41,373 bases of DNA from HGM04593 sp964458275 (GTDB lineage: Bacteria > Bacteroidota > Bacteroidia > Bacteroidales > Bacteroidaceae). The stretch is from positions 1 through 41,373 of the forward strand of contig CAYWIE010000018.1 of assembly GCA_964458275.1 (NCBI GenBank), in the 5' to 3' direction. Below, piece after piece: positions 16,440-26,800 of this stretch. The stretch's first letter is position 1. Each line of letters opens with the position of its first letter. The position numbers and the translations under genes were made by a program. Under the pieces are notes generated by a model that saw nothing but the letters and a program-made list of their open reading frames with translations, did no database searches and was not told the DNA's origin.

Positions 16440-18293
16440 ATGGCAGAACAGAAAAACATCAAAGAACTCGACCAGGTTATCGTGCGCTTCTCAGGAGATT
16501 CAGGCGACGGTATGCAGCTGGCGGGAAACATTTTTTCGACAATCTCGGCAACGGTAGGAAACGACATCTGTACTTTCCCCGACTATCCGGCGGACATTCG
16601 TGCTCCGCAGGGTGTGCTTACAGGAGTTTCCGGTTTTCAGGTACACATCGGTGCCGACAAAGTATTGACTCCGGGAGACGCCTGCGACGTGCTTGTGGCA
16701 ATGAATCCCGCAGCGTTGAAAACTCAGTATAAGTATTGCAAACCGACAGGAGCAATTATCATCGACTCGGATTCTTTCGGTGCAAAGGACCTCGAAAAGG
16801 CAGAATTCAAGACAAGCGACCCTATTGCCGAGCTTGGCATAAAGAACGACATCATCAGTTGTCCCATTTCGTCAATGTGTCTCGAAAGCCTCAAAGAGAG
16901 CGGTCTCGACAACAAGAGCATGCTGCGCTGCAAGAATATGCTTGCACTTGGTATTGTATGCTGGATATTCGACCGCGACCTTAAGCTTGCCGAGGGCATG
17001 ATAAGGGCAAAATTTGCCAAAAAGCCCGAAATTGCCGAGGCAAACATCAAGGTGCTCAACGACGGATACAATTTCGGACACAATACCCACGCCTCTATTT
17101 CCCATACATATCGCATAGAGAGCAAGAGCGAAAAGGCAAAAGGTCTTTATATGGACATCAACGGCAACAAGGCAACAGCATACGGATTGATGGCAGCAGC
17201 TGAAAAGGCAGGGCTGAAGCTCTTCCTCGGCTCATATCCCATCACCCCCGCAACAGATATTCTCCACGAGCTTGCAAAGCACAAGTCAATGGGTGTAATC
17301 ACTATGCAGGCAGAGGACGAGATTGCAGGTTGCGCATCGGCTGTCGGTGCTGCATATGCAGGAGCGTTGGCTTGTACATCTACATCGGGTCCCGGTATAT
17401 GTCTCAAGAGCGAGGCAATAAACCTTGCTGTAATCACCGAGCTTCCCCTTGTAATCATAAACGTGCAGCGCGGCGGTCCTTCTACCGGACTTCCCACAAA
17501 ATCGGAGCAGACAGACCTTTTGCAGGCACTCTTCGGACGTAACGGCGAGAGCCCTCTTTCCGTAATCGCAGCAACATCGCCCACAGACTGTTTCGACGCA
17601 GCATATAATGCTTGTAAAATAGCATTGGAGCACATGACTCCCGTCATGCTTTTGACAGACGCTTTCATCGCGAACGGTTCGGCAGCGTGGAAACTTCCCG
17701 ATATAAATGATTTTGCCGACATCAAGCCCAATTTCGTAACACCCGAAATGAGAGAAGGCTGGACACCCTACAAGCGTAATCCCGAAACAGGTGCGCGTTA
17801 TTGGGCTGTTCCCGGCACACCCGGATTCATGCACCGCATCGGCGGCCTTGAGAAGAGCAACGAAACAGGCGCAATCTCAACAGCACCCGACAATCACGAG
17901 CTTATGGTCAAGCTGCGTGCAGAAAAGGTTGAACGCATAGCTGACAGTATCCCCGAAGTTGAGGTGTACGGTCCCGACGATGCAGAACTTCTTATCGTTG
18001 GCTTCGGCGGCACATACGGACACCTGCGCGAAGCTGCCGAAGAGCTGAACAAGCAAGGCAAGAAAGCAGCACACGCCCACTTTGCATACATCAACCCGCT
18101 GCCACGCAACACGGCAGAAATCATGCGCCGTTACAAGAAAGTTGTTGTGGCAGAGCAGAATCTCGGACAGTTTGCAGCATTCCTGCGCATGAAGATAGAC
18201 GGATTCAACCCGTATCAGTATAACGAAGTAAAAGGACAGCCTTTCACAGTAGCCAATCTGGTAGAGGCATTCACAAAAATAATGGAGGAATAA
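16440..18293 (+). CDS. korA: 2-oxoacid:ferredoxin oxidoreductase, fused gamma-alpha subunit
   Basis: Part of the enzyme that oxidatively decarboxylates a 2-oxoacid to an acyl-CoA and reduced ferredoxin. The N-terminal gamma domain (IVRFSGDSGDGMQLAGN ... DVLVAMNPAAL) is fused to the pyrimidine-binding alpha domain (GSYPITPATDILHELA, STSGPGICLKSEA, NVQRGGPSTGLPTKSEQTDL), 617 residues. The fused form is typical of 2-oxoglutarate oxidoreductases, so KorA is favoured over a pyruvate enzyme, but the substrate is inferred. The frame is open to 16260, yet the start at 16440 (MAEQKNIKELDQV) matches the family, and the extension has no domain. Confidence 0.88.
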   Translation: MAEQKNIKELDQVIVRFSGDSGDGMQLAGNIFSTISATVGNDICTFPDYPADIRAPQGVLTGVSGFQVHIGADKVLTPGDACDVLVAMNPAALKTQYKYCKPTGAIIIDSDSFGAKDLEKAEFKTSDPIAELGIKNDIISCPISSMCLESLKESGLDNKSMLRCKNMLALGIVCWIFDRDLKLAEGMIRAKFAKKPEIAEANIKVLNDGYNFGHNTHASISHTYRIESKSEKAKGLYMDINGNKATAYGLMAAAEKAGLKLFLGSYPITPATDILHELAKHKSMGVITMQAEDEIAGCASAVGAAYAGALACTSTSGPGICLKSEAINLAVITELPLVIINVQRGGPSTGLPTKSEQTDLLQALFGRNGESPLSVIAATSPTDCFDAAYNACKIALEHMTPVMLLTDAFIANGSAAWKLPDINDFADIKPNFVTPEMREGWTPYKRNPETGARYWAVPGTPGFMHRIGGLEKSNETGAISTAPDNHELMVKLRAEKVERIADSIPEVEVYGPDDAELLIVGFGGTYGHLREAAEELNKQGKKAAHAHFAYINPLPRNTAEIMRRYKKVVVAEQNLGQFAAFLRMKIDGFNPYQYNEVKGQPFTVANLVEAFTKIMEE

Positions 18294-18296
18294 GTC

Positions 18297-19301
18297 ATGA
18301 GCGAATATTCAGTACAAGATTTTAAGTTCGGACAACCCCGCTGGTGTCCGGGATGCGGCGACCACTCATTCTTGGGAGCGTTGCACAAAGCTATGAGCGA
18401 ACTTGGAGTAGCTCCCCATCAGACAGCTGTAATATCAGGTATCGGTTGCTCATCGCGCCTTCCTTATTACATGAACACATACGGCTTCCACACCATACAC
18501 GGACGCGCGGCAGCCATTGCCACCGGAGTGAAGGTTGCCAATCCCGAACTGACCGTATGGCAGGTATCGGGCGACGGCGACGGACTGGCTATCGGAGGTA
18601 ACCACTTTATACATGCCGTGAGACGCAACATCGACCTCAATATGATTCTTTTGAACAACCGCATCTACGGTCTTACAAAAGGACAGTATTCTCCCACATC
18701 GGCACGCGGATTTGTAAGCAAGTCATCTCCCTACGGAACAGTGGAAGATCCTTTCACCCCTGCCGAACTTTGCTTCGGTGCACGTGGCCGTTTCTTTGCA
18801 CGTTGCGTTGCGACAGATATGCCCGTTGCAATAGAGTGTCTCAAGGCTGCCGCACAGCACAAGGGCGCTGCCGTAACAGAGGTGTTGCAGAATTGCGTAA
18901 TCTTCAATAACGGCACACACGAAAGCGTCTACAACAAAGAGGGACGCGCCAAGAACTCCATCCACCTTGTTCACGGACAGCCTATGATTTTTGGCGAGAA
19001 CAACGAATATGGACTTATGCAGGAGGGCTTCGGACTGAAAGTTGTGAAAATAGGCGAGAATGGAATCACCGAGAAGGATATTCTCGTTCACGATGCACAT
19101 TGCGCCGACACGACATTGCACCTGAAACTGGCATTGATGCAAGGTCCCGAATTCCCGATTGCATTCGGAGTAATCAGAGACGTTGATGCACCCACATACA
19201 ACGACTCTGTCTACGAACAGATAGAAGAGGTTAAGCAGGCTAAAAAGTACCACAACTTTACAGAACTGCTTGCAACCAATGAAACTTGGGAGATTAAATA
19301 A
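18297..19301 (+). CDS. korB: 2-oxoacid:ferredoxin oxidoreductase, beta subunit
   Basis: The thiamine-diphosphate-binding subunit of the enzyme above, 334 residues. WCPGCGDHSF at the start has the family's CPGCG. The cofactor site is seen in GIGCSSRLPYY, HGRAAAIATG and SGDGDGLAIGGNH ... LLNNRIYGLTKGQ, a GDGD-to-NN span that binds Mg and TPP. It starts 4 bp after the korA stop, so the pair is translated together. No separate ferredoxin-like delta subunit gene adjoins. Confidence 0.92.
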   Translation: MSEYSVQDFKFGQPRWCPGCGDHSFLGALHKAMSELGVAPHQTAVISGIGCSSRLPYYMNTYGFHTIHGRAAAIATGVKVANPELTVWQVSGDGDGLAIGGNHFIHAVRRNIDLNMILLNNRIYGLTKGQYSPTSARGFVSKSSPYGTVEDPFTPAELCFGARGRFFARCVATDMPVAIECLKAAAQHKGAAVTEVLQNCVIFNNGTHESVYNKEGRAKNSIHLVHGQPMIFGENNEYGLMQEGFGLKVVKIGENGITEKDILVHDAHCADTTLHLKLALMQGPEFPIAFGVIRDVDAPTYNDSVYEQIEEVKQAKKYHNFTELLATNETWEIK

Positions 19302-19324
19302 CTTCTGAATATCAATGTCGATAT

Positions 19325-19365
19325 AAAGGTTGTCGCGCAGTGGACTCTGCCGGCAACCTTTTATT
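19325..19365 (+). terminator. Terminator of korA-korB
   Basis: 19325-19335 pairs with 19351-19361 over 11 positions with one wobble, and the loop can form a further GCAG/CTGC helix. TTTATTGT follows. It lies 24 bp after the korB stop and before the fucosidase gene. Confidence 0.65.
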
Positions 19366-19392
19366 GTATAATCCAAACACACTCCTTTACAG

Positions 19393-21246
19393 ATGAGAAA
19401 GACATTTATATATGCAGCTATGATTGCAATGCTGGCATCCTGCACGGAGAACAGCGAAAAGTATTTCGAAAAGCATGCTGTAATTCCCGAAGGCGCCACA
19501 GCCGAGGAAATAATGGATATTGCGGCGCGCGTGGTGCCGACCCCCAACCAGTTGGCCTGGCAGCAGATGGAGCTTACGGCTTTTCTGCACTACGGTATAA
19601 ATACATACACCAACCGCGAGTGGGGCGATGGCAAGGAGAGCCCGTCGCTGTTCAACCCCACATCGTTCGATGCCGACCAAATAGTTAAATCAATAAAGGC
19701 AGGAGGCTTCAAGCTCATCATTCTCACCTGTAAGCACCACGACGGCTTCTGCCTGTGGCCATCGCTGTACACGGAGCACAGTGTCAAGAATTCCCCATAC
19801 AAAGGAGATGTTGTAAAAGAGATAAGCGATGCCTGCAAGAAGAATGGCATCAAGTTCGGAGTCTATCTTTCGCCGTGGGACCGGAACGCCCCCTGCTATG
19901 GCGATTCTCCCAAGTACAACGAATATTTCATAAACCAGTTGACCGAACTGCTGACCAACTATGGCGAAATAAGTGAGGTGTGGTTCGACGGCGCCTGCGG
20001 TGAGGGTCCCAACGGCAAGATTCAGGAGTACGATTGGCAGGCAATCACCGGGACAATTCATCGGTTGCAGCCAGAGGCAGTTACCGCCATCTGTGGCGAC
20101 GATATACGCTGGGTGGGCAACGAAAGCGGCAAAGGACGCGAGTCGGAGTGGAACGTTACTCCTCTTGCTCCCAAGGTGTATCCCGATGCCATGCAGTTGC
20201 GCGAAGAACTCTCTATCGACGAAGTGAGCCGCGACCTCGGCAGCCGCGAACTTATAGGCAAGGCAAAAGAGCTTTTCTGGTATGCGTCGGAGACGGATGT
20301 CTCGATACGTCCGGGATGGTTCTATCACGAGAGCCAGAATGACCGCGTCCGTTCGCTGAAGAACCTTGTTGACATATACTTCTCTTCAGTAGGCAGCAAC
20401 TCCTCGCTGCTGCTGAACGTGCCCCCGACATTGGAGGGCAAGGTGCATCCGACCGATTCCGTCAGACTGAAAGAGTTCGGCGACTATATACGCAGTGCTT
20501 TTGCCAATGATTATGCAATGAACGGAAACAGAACCGTTGCAATGGAGCAAGGCACGCAAGTTACTCTCGACGTTAAAAAAGGAGAGAAAGTCAATACGGT
20601 GATGGTGCAGGAGAATATAGCCAAAGGTCAGCGTGTCGAGGCTTTCAGAGTGGAACTGCTGATAAACGGGCAGTGGGTGACAGTAGGTGATGCCACCACA
20701 ATCGGCTACAAGCGTCTGCTCCGTTTCCCGGCAACCGAAGCCGAAAAGGTACGATTGACAATAATCTCTGCACGTAAGACCGCAGAGATTTCCCGCATCG
20801 GATTGTTCTATTGTCCCGAACTTGACAGCAACGATGCTAATGCAAAGGAGCATATATCCTCTTCGTCTTGGAAAATTGCAGGCGGTGATGGAAAACAAAT
20901 GTTCGACAATGATGTTCAGAGTATATGGCAAAGCGCCGACATGCAGCCGGTTGTCGTAGACATGCAACAGGAACTTGCAATAAACGGCTTTGCGTATGTT
21001 CCCGCCGAGAGGGTAGGCGCCGAAGGCGTTGTAACGAAATACCGCATCTATTCAAGTGCCGATGCCGACACGTGGATGCCGATAGGCGGCGACAGGGAAT
21101 TTGAAAATATACGCAACAATCCGATAACGCAGAATGTGAGGTTTGCAACTCCCTTGAAAGCCAGATACATAAAATTTGAACCGTTGGAAACGACAGACAA
21201 CAGCGGAAAATTCACGGTTGCCGAATTTGGAGTTATCATAAAATGA
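19393..21246 (+). CDS. GH29 alpha-L-fucosidase lipoprotein with C-terminal F5/8-type domain
   Basis: Expected to cut terminal alpha-L-fucose from host or dietary glycans. The signal peptide ends in a lipobox (LASC, Cys17), placing it as a lipoprotein on the cell envelope. The GH29 catalytic domain covers about residues 30-350: LTCKHHDGFCLWPS, YLSPWDRN, and EVWFDGACGEG, whose Asp is the expected nucleophile. About residues 375-480 and 490-617 look like beta-sandwich regions, the last like an F5/8 type C carbohydrate-binding domain (KYRIYSSADADTW, ARYIKFEPL). Unlike most Bacteroidales glycan genes it has no SusCD pair or regulator beside it. Confidence 0.88.
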   Translation: MRKTFIYAAMIAMLASCTENSEKYFEKHAVIPEGATAEEIMDIAARVVPTPNQLAWQQMELTAFLHYGINTYTNREWGDGKESPSLFNPTSFDADQIVKSIKAGGFKLIILTCKHHDGFCLWPSLYTEHSVKNSPYKGDVVKEISDACKKNGIKFGVYLSPWDRNAPCYGDSPKYNEYFINQLTELLTNYGEISEVWFDGACGEGPNGKIQEYDWQAITGTIHRLQPEAVTAICGDDIRWVGNESGKGRESEWNVTPLAPKVYPDAMQLREELSIDEVSRDLGSRELIGKAKELFWYASETDVSIRPGWFYHESQNDRVRSLKNLVDIYFSSVGSNSSLLLNVPPTLEGKVHPTDSVRLKEFGDYIRSAFANDYAMNGNRTVAMEQGTQVTLDVKKGEKVNTVMVQENIAKGQRVEAFRVELLINGQWVTVGDATTIGYKRLLRFPATEAEKVRLTIISARKTAEISRIGLFYCPELDSNDANAKEHISSSSWKIAGGDGKQMFDNDVQSIWQSADMQPVVVDMQQELAINGFAYVPAERVGAEGVVTKYRIYSSADADTWMPIGGDREFENIRNNPITQNVRFATPLKARYIKFEPLETTDNSGKFTVAEFGVIIK

Positions 21247-21316
21247 GACGGAAATGGTTTCCATGCAGCAGAACTCTCCTTGATGGAATTTCTCTGAACT
21301 TTTTTTGCCATGTTAT

Positions 21317-21347
21317 TTTGTGGAAACGGTAAGATTTGTTAATTTTG
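21317..21347 (+). promoter_or_regulatory. Promoter of the DUF1846 gene
   Basis: TTTG (21317-21320), exactly 19 bp, then TAATTTTG (21340-21347). The -7 box ends only 8 bp before the ATG at 21356, leaving almost no leader. Confidence 0.85.
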
Positions 21348-21355
21348 TGTCCCGT

Positions 21356-22816
21356 ATGAAAACAGGATTTGATAACGAGAAATATCTCAAGATACAGTCC
21401 GAACACATCAAAGAGCGCATAGCTCAGTTCGGCGACAAGCTTTACCTCGAATTCGGCGGTAAATTGTTTGATGACAATCACGCAAGCCGTGTCTTGCCCG
21501 GTTTTAAGCCGGACACAAAGTTGCAAATGCTCATGCAGTTGAGCGACTGTGCAGAGATTCTGTTTGTAATAAGCGCCCTCGATATTGAAAAGAATAAAAT
21601 GAGAGGCGACTTGGGTATTACATACGACGAGGATGTACTGCGCCTGCGCGAGGAGTTCGAAAAAGTGGGACTGTATGTCAGCAGTGTTGTCATAACCCAC
21701 TACAACGGACAGTCGAGTGCCGATGCTTACAGGGCGCGTCTGGGGCGTTTAGGCATAAAGGTTTACTATCATTATACCATTGAGGGTTATCCCAATAATG
21801 TAGCATTGATAGATTCTGACGAGGGGTTCGGCAAAAACGATTATGTGGAAACGACCCGCCCGCTGGTTATTGTTACCGCTCCCGGTCCCGGCAGCGGCAA
21901 GATGGCAGTCTGCTTGAGTCAGCTTTATCACGAGAATAAGCGCGGAGTCAAAGCGGGATATGCGAAGTTCGAAACATTCCCGGTCTGGAATCTTCCGCTG
22001 AAACATCCGTTGAATATGGCGTATGAAGCCGCAACTGCCGATTTGAATGATGTCAATATGATTGACCCGTTCCACCTTGAGACATACGGCGAGATTGCAG
22101 TCAATTATAATAGGGATATAGAAATATTCCCGGTACTGAATGCTCTTTTCGAAGGCATATATGGCGAAAGTCCCTATAAGTCGCCTACGGATATGGGCGT
22201 GAACATGATAGGCTTTTGCATGAACGACGAGGATGTATGTTGCAATGCGGCACGCGACGAAATAATAAGGCGGTACTATTATGCTTTGTGCAATCTTGCA
22301 AAAAAAGGCGATAACGAGAACGAAGTAAATAAAATAGCCCTGATTCTTAAGCAGGCTAAACTTACTACCGATTATCGCAGGACAACGGTCGCAGCGCATG
22401 AGCGCAAGGAACTCTCCGGTGTTTCGGCTGCAGCAATCGAGCTGCCTGATGGTACTATAATAACCTCCCGTTCAAGTTCCTTGCTGGGACCGAGTGCGGC
22501 GTTGCTTCTGAATGCGTTGAAGCATTTGGCTGGAATACCTCATGAAGTCAAACTTATTCCGGAGGAACTGATAGCTCCTATTCAGAAGACAAAGGTGGAA
22601 TATCTTCATGGCAGGAATCCCCGTCTTCATACAGACGAGGTGCTTGTCGCCATATCCTTGTTGAGTAACCGCGACGAGAATTGCAGAAAGGCTATCGATC
22701 AGTTGCCGAAATTGGAGGGCTGTCAGATACACTCCACTGTTATGCTAAGCGAGGTGGATCAAAAGATATTTAAGAAACTCGGTGTCGGGCTTACTTGTGA
22801 TCCTGTAAAGAAATAA
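21356..22816 (+). CDS. DUF1846 family protein
   Basis: A 486-residue cytosolic protein of a widespread family with known structures but no settled function. It begins MKTGFDNEKYLKIQSEHIKE, as expected for the family. It carries a P-loop-like APGPGSGKMAVCLSQLYHE, and a C-terminal region with SSSLLGPSAALLLNALK. The frame is open to an ATG at 21305, but that start would lie upstream of the promoter, so 21356 is chosen. It is a single-gene unit, closed by the hairpin at 22829-22882. Confidence 0.88.
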   Translation: MKTGFDNEKYLKIQSEHIKERIAQFGDKLYLEFGGKLFDDNHASRVLPGFKPDTKLQMLMQLSDCAEILFVISALDIEKNKMRGDLGITYDEDVLRLREEFEKVGLYVSSVVITHYNGQSSADAYRARLGRLGIKVYYHYTIEGYPNNVALIDSDEGFGKNDYVETTRPLVIVTAPGPGSGKMAVCLSQLYHENKRGVKAGYAKFETFPVWNLPLKHPLNMAYEAATADLNDVNMIDPFHLETYGEIAVNYNRDIEIFPVLNALFEGIYGESPYKSPTDMGVNMIGFCMNDEDVCCNAARDEIIRRYYYALCNLAKKGDNENEVNKIALILKQAKLTTDYRRTTVAAHERKELSGVSAAAIELPDGTIITSRSSSLLGPSAALLLNALKHLAGIPHEVKLIPEELIAPIQKTKVEYLHGRNPRLHTDEVLVAISLLSNRDENCRKAIDQLPKLEGCQIHSTVMLSEVDQKIFKKLGVGLTCDPVKK

Positions 22817-22828
22817 CTCTTTTTTTTG

Positions 22829-22882
22829 AACAGACTGCATCTTGCAGCCCACTGAGCAGTGGGCTGCAAGATGCAGTCTGTT
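22829..22882 (+). terminator. Terminator of the DUF1846 gene
   Basis: 22829-22853 and 22858-22882 are exact 25-bp reverse complements around GAGC. TTTGT follows. It starts 12 bp after the stop codon. Confidence 0.9.
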
Positions 22883-22965
22883 TGTGGGGAATCCCGGAGT
22901 GGCTCCCGAAATTATCGGCTACAATGCTTATATGGGAATCGCGTTAACTATTATTCCGATTAAGA

Positions 22966-22996
22966 TTGTTTATTCCGCTTGTTTTTTGTAATTTTG
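22966..22996 (+). promoter_or_regulatory. Promoter of the TIGR02757-S41 unit
   Basis: TTG (22966-22968), 20 bp, then TAATTTTG (22989-22996). Because it overlaps the ATG at 22979, translation must begin further downstream. Confidence 0.8.
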
Positions 22997-23041
22997 CAAG
23001 GTTTTTTTAGAAGCAACCTTATACATCCCTATAAGTTAGAA

Positions 23042-23818
23042 GTGATTGATAATCTGAAATGTTATCTCGACGATAGGGTAGAACGCTACAATCGCAAGGA
23101 ATTTGTAGACAGCGACCCTGTGCAGTTTCCGCATGCTTTTACCGAAAGGCGCGATGTGGAGATTGCAGCTCTTTTTGCATCTGTAATAGCGTGGGGCAAC
23201 AGACGGATGATTATCAATTCTGGCAACAGAATCTTTTGCGATATCATGCGGGGCGAGCCCTATGAATATGTGATGCGTGGGGAATGGGAAAATGCCGAAG
23301 GTGCTGCAAATATTCACCGCACATTCTTTATGCGCGATTTTATCTACATCTGTCGCGGATTGCGCAATATCTATTCGGCATACGATACAATGGAGAGAGT
23401 GTTTGATGCCGAGGACATGTGGAGCGGAATTGCCGCTTTTCGCGCGGCACTTGCCAATGCCAACGCCTCCACGACAACACGCCACATCTCTGACCCTCTT
23501 GGCGCTAAGGGCCGTCCGGCGTCGGCTTGCAAACGCATGCACATGATGTTGCGCTGGCTTGTGCGTCGCGACGGGATTGTGGATTTGGGCATCTGGCAGA
23601 ATATCTCTCCGGCGAAGCTGATGATACCTCTCGATGTTCATGTGGCACGCATAAGCCGTGAATTGGGGCTTCTAAGACGCAAGCAGAACGACCGCAGGAG
23701 TGTAGAGGAACTCACCGGAGTGTTGCGCGGCTTTTCGCCCGACGACCCTGTAAAATATGACTTTGCGCTGTTTGGCGTGGGAGTGGAAGAGAAGAATACA
23801 AACAACTATATACAATGA
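23042..23818 (+). CDS. TIGR02757 family protein (distant HhH-GPD-like)
   Basis: A 258-residue protein of an uncharacterised Bacteroidota family. The segment MIPLDVHVARISRELGL resembles the D-x-HV-R region of HhH-GPD DNA glycosylases (EndoIII/MutY), and AWGNRRMIINSGN lies near the start; a role in base repair is only an inference. The frame has an ATG at 22979, but that lies inside the promoter. The GTG at 23042 gives VIDNLKCYLDDRVERYN, which fits the family's usual beginning, so GTG is chosen. Its stop overlaps the next ATG (ATGA, 23815-23818), so the protease gene is translationally coupled to it. Confidence 0.78.
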   Translation: MIDNLKCYLDDRVERYNRKEFVDSDPVQFPHAFTERRDVEIAALFASVIAWGNRRMIINSGNRIFCDIMRGEPYEYVMRGEWENAEGAANIHRTFFMRDFIYICRGLRNIYSAYDTMERVFDAEDMWSGIAAFRAALANANASTTTRHISDPLGAKGRPASACKRMHMMLRWLVRRDGIVDLGIWQNISPAKLMIPLDVHVARISRELGLLRRKQNDRRSVEELTGVLRGFSPDDPVKYDFALFGVGVEEKNTNNYIQ

Positions 23819-26800
23819 AGAAAATACTGTTATCATTGACATTTGCACTCTGTGCAACAATTTTGCCGGCAGACGAAGCACGTCTGCTTCGTTTTCCCGC
23901 TGTAGGAGGCGAGACCATTGTCTTCAGCTATGCAGGCGACCTCTACTCTGTCTCTACGGCAGGCGGCGAAGCCAAGAAACTTACATATGGCGACAGTTAC
24001 GACATGTTTGCCCGCGTATCGCCCGATGGCAAGACCATTGCATTTACCGGACAGTATGACGGAAACACCGAAGTCTACACAATGCCTATCAGTGGCGGAG
24101 AACCCAAACGCGTAACATTCACAGCAAAGGTGGAACGCGACAATGTCGGCGACAGAATGGGCCCCAACAACATAGTTATGGGCTGGACACCCGATGGCAA
24201 GGAGATAATCTTCCGCAGCAAATGGTACGCTTTCTGCGGCACACGCGGTCTTGTGTTCAAGGTCAATGCAGAGGGCGGACACCCCGTGCAGATACCTCTC
24301 ACCGAGTGCTCATGGTGCTCATATTCTCCCGACGGCAAGGAATTTGCATTTAACAGAATGTTCCGCGAATTCCGCACATGGAAGCATTATGCCGGAGGTC
24401 AGGCAGACGAAATATGGCTCAACAAAGTGGGCACTTCTGAAATGAAGAAACTGACAGAGAACAGCAGCCAGGACCTCTTCCCCATGTGGATAGGCACCGA
24501 CATCTATTTTGCGAGCGATCGCGACTACACGATGAATCTCTTCAAATATGACACAAAGAGCGGCGCTACCCAAAAACTTACAGATTTCAAGGAGTACGAC
24601 ATAAAGTTCCCCTCGTCATCCGGCAAATATATCGTATTCGAGAATGGCGGATATATATATAAATACACCATCGCAACCGGAAAGTGCGAGAAGGTGAATG
24701 TTTCGTTCAATGACATAAATCTTGCCAGCCGCGCCGAATTCCGTACTATCAGCGGCTCTGTGGCAGCAATGTCTCCCGATGGCGAGCGCGTACTTGTGAA
24801 AGCGCGTGGCGATATATTCTCTGTGCCGGCACGAAAGGGAGCTATATACAATCTCACGAATACTCCCGGCGCCCACGAGCGCGATGCCTCATGGTCGCCA
24901 GACGGACGATGGATAACATACTTCTCGGACAAAGACGGAGAGTATCAGCTCTATCTTATGCCGACAGAGAGACTCTCAGCGCTGCCCGAAGCAAAGGCGG
25001 CAACATCTTTCAAGGATGGTTATCCCTCATCGCCCCTCTGGAGCAGCGACAGCCGTTTCCTCTTTTTCAAGACCGACAAGCGCGAAGTCTACCGTTACGA
25101 CCTCTCCTCAAAATCCCTCAAACGGATACTTGCGAGCAACGACGGAAATATCTACGACATAAAGCTTTCGCCTGACAACAATTGGCTGGCATACAGCATG
25201 CCCGGCGAAAATGACATGACAAGGATTTATATACTCGACCTCTCAACCGGAAAGAGCGTGCCAGTAACCCTCAAATGGTTCGATGCCGGCTCTCCCCGTT
25301 GGTCGGAGGATGGAAAATACCTCTTCTTCGTCTCAGACCGTACCTACAACATAAACTATTCATCGGTTGAGTGGAACACAAGCTTCAGCAAGAGCAACCA
25401 CATCTTCGTACTGCCATTGCAGAAGGATACTCCTCTGCCCAACGAGTTTAAGGCAGACGAGTTTGTGCTCGCCGGAAACAGTGCGGCAGACGACGGCAAA
25501 TCTTCAAAGAAAGAGGGCAAGAAGCAGCAGAAACAGAAAGATGAGAGCAAGGTGGCTATTGACTTCGACGGAATAGAGGAGCGTGCAGCTGTGCTTTTCG
25601 ACGAAGCCGGCGGATATTCGCTCAACGGAGTGTTTGACGGCAAGCTTTACTATTCGCACAACGGCAAGCGCAAGAGCTTCGACCTCTCTACAATGGAGAG
25701 CAAGAATACAGAGCTGAACAGCGTGATAAGCTATTTCCCCTCAACCAAAAAGGCTCTTACCTATGGCAACAAGATTGCAGACATCAGCAACCCCTCTGCC
25801 GCAATAACAGTGGAGACAGGCAAACTCCCCATGACAATTGACCATCGCGCAGAGTGGAACCAGCTGTTCAACGAATCGTGGAGAGTGTTCCGCGACGGAT
25901 TCTACGTGAAGAACATGCACGGTGCCGACTGGAAGGTTATGCACGACCGCTATGCGGTGATGCTGCCATTCGTAAACCATCGCCACGACCTCACATACCT
26001 TATCAGTGAAATGATAGGAGAGGCAGGTGTGGGACACGCCTATATAACCTCAGGCGAAGCACCGGCTCCCAAAGCTGTCTCCGTAGGTCTGCTCGGCGCA
26101 AAATTCAGTAAGGACAGCAATGGCTTCTACCGCATAGAGCATATATTCGAGGGAGAGGATTGGAACAGCGGTGTCAAGTCTCCTTTGCGCGCTCCCGGAG
26201 TGAACGTCAAGTGCGGCGATTATATTGTAGCCGTAGACGGAGTATCACTAAGCAAATACAGCGATATATACGAAGCGCTTGTAGGAAAGACAGGCATGAC
26301 AGTTGCTCTTGATGTAAATACAAAATCATCGGCAGAGGGTGCGCGTCGCGTATATGTGAAGCCCATAGCCTCTGAGCAAGGACTTGCTTACCACGATTGG
26401 GTAATGCGCAACATTGCGATAGTTGATTCTCTCTCAGGAGGTAAGGTCGGATATATACATATCCCAGATATGGGAGCCAACGGAATGACTGCCTTTACAA
26501 AATACTATTATCCCCAACTCGAAAAGAAAGCGCTTCTGATAGACGACCGTATGAATGGCGGAGGAAACGTTTCGCCCATGATACTTGAGCGTCTGCAACG
26601 CGAAGTCTACCGTATAACGATGGGACGCAACCGCAAGGGTGGAGTGGTGCCTGCCGAAGCACACTATGGTCCCAAACTCTGTCTGATAGACAAATACTCG
26701 ATGTCCGACGGCGACCAGTTCCCCCACGGCTTCCGCAAGCTGGGCATAGGCAAACTGATGGGTTGCCGCACATGGGGAGGTATTGTAGGAATAACAGGCT

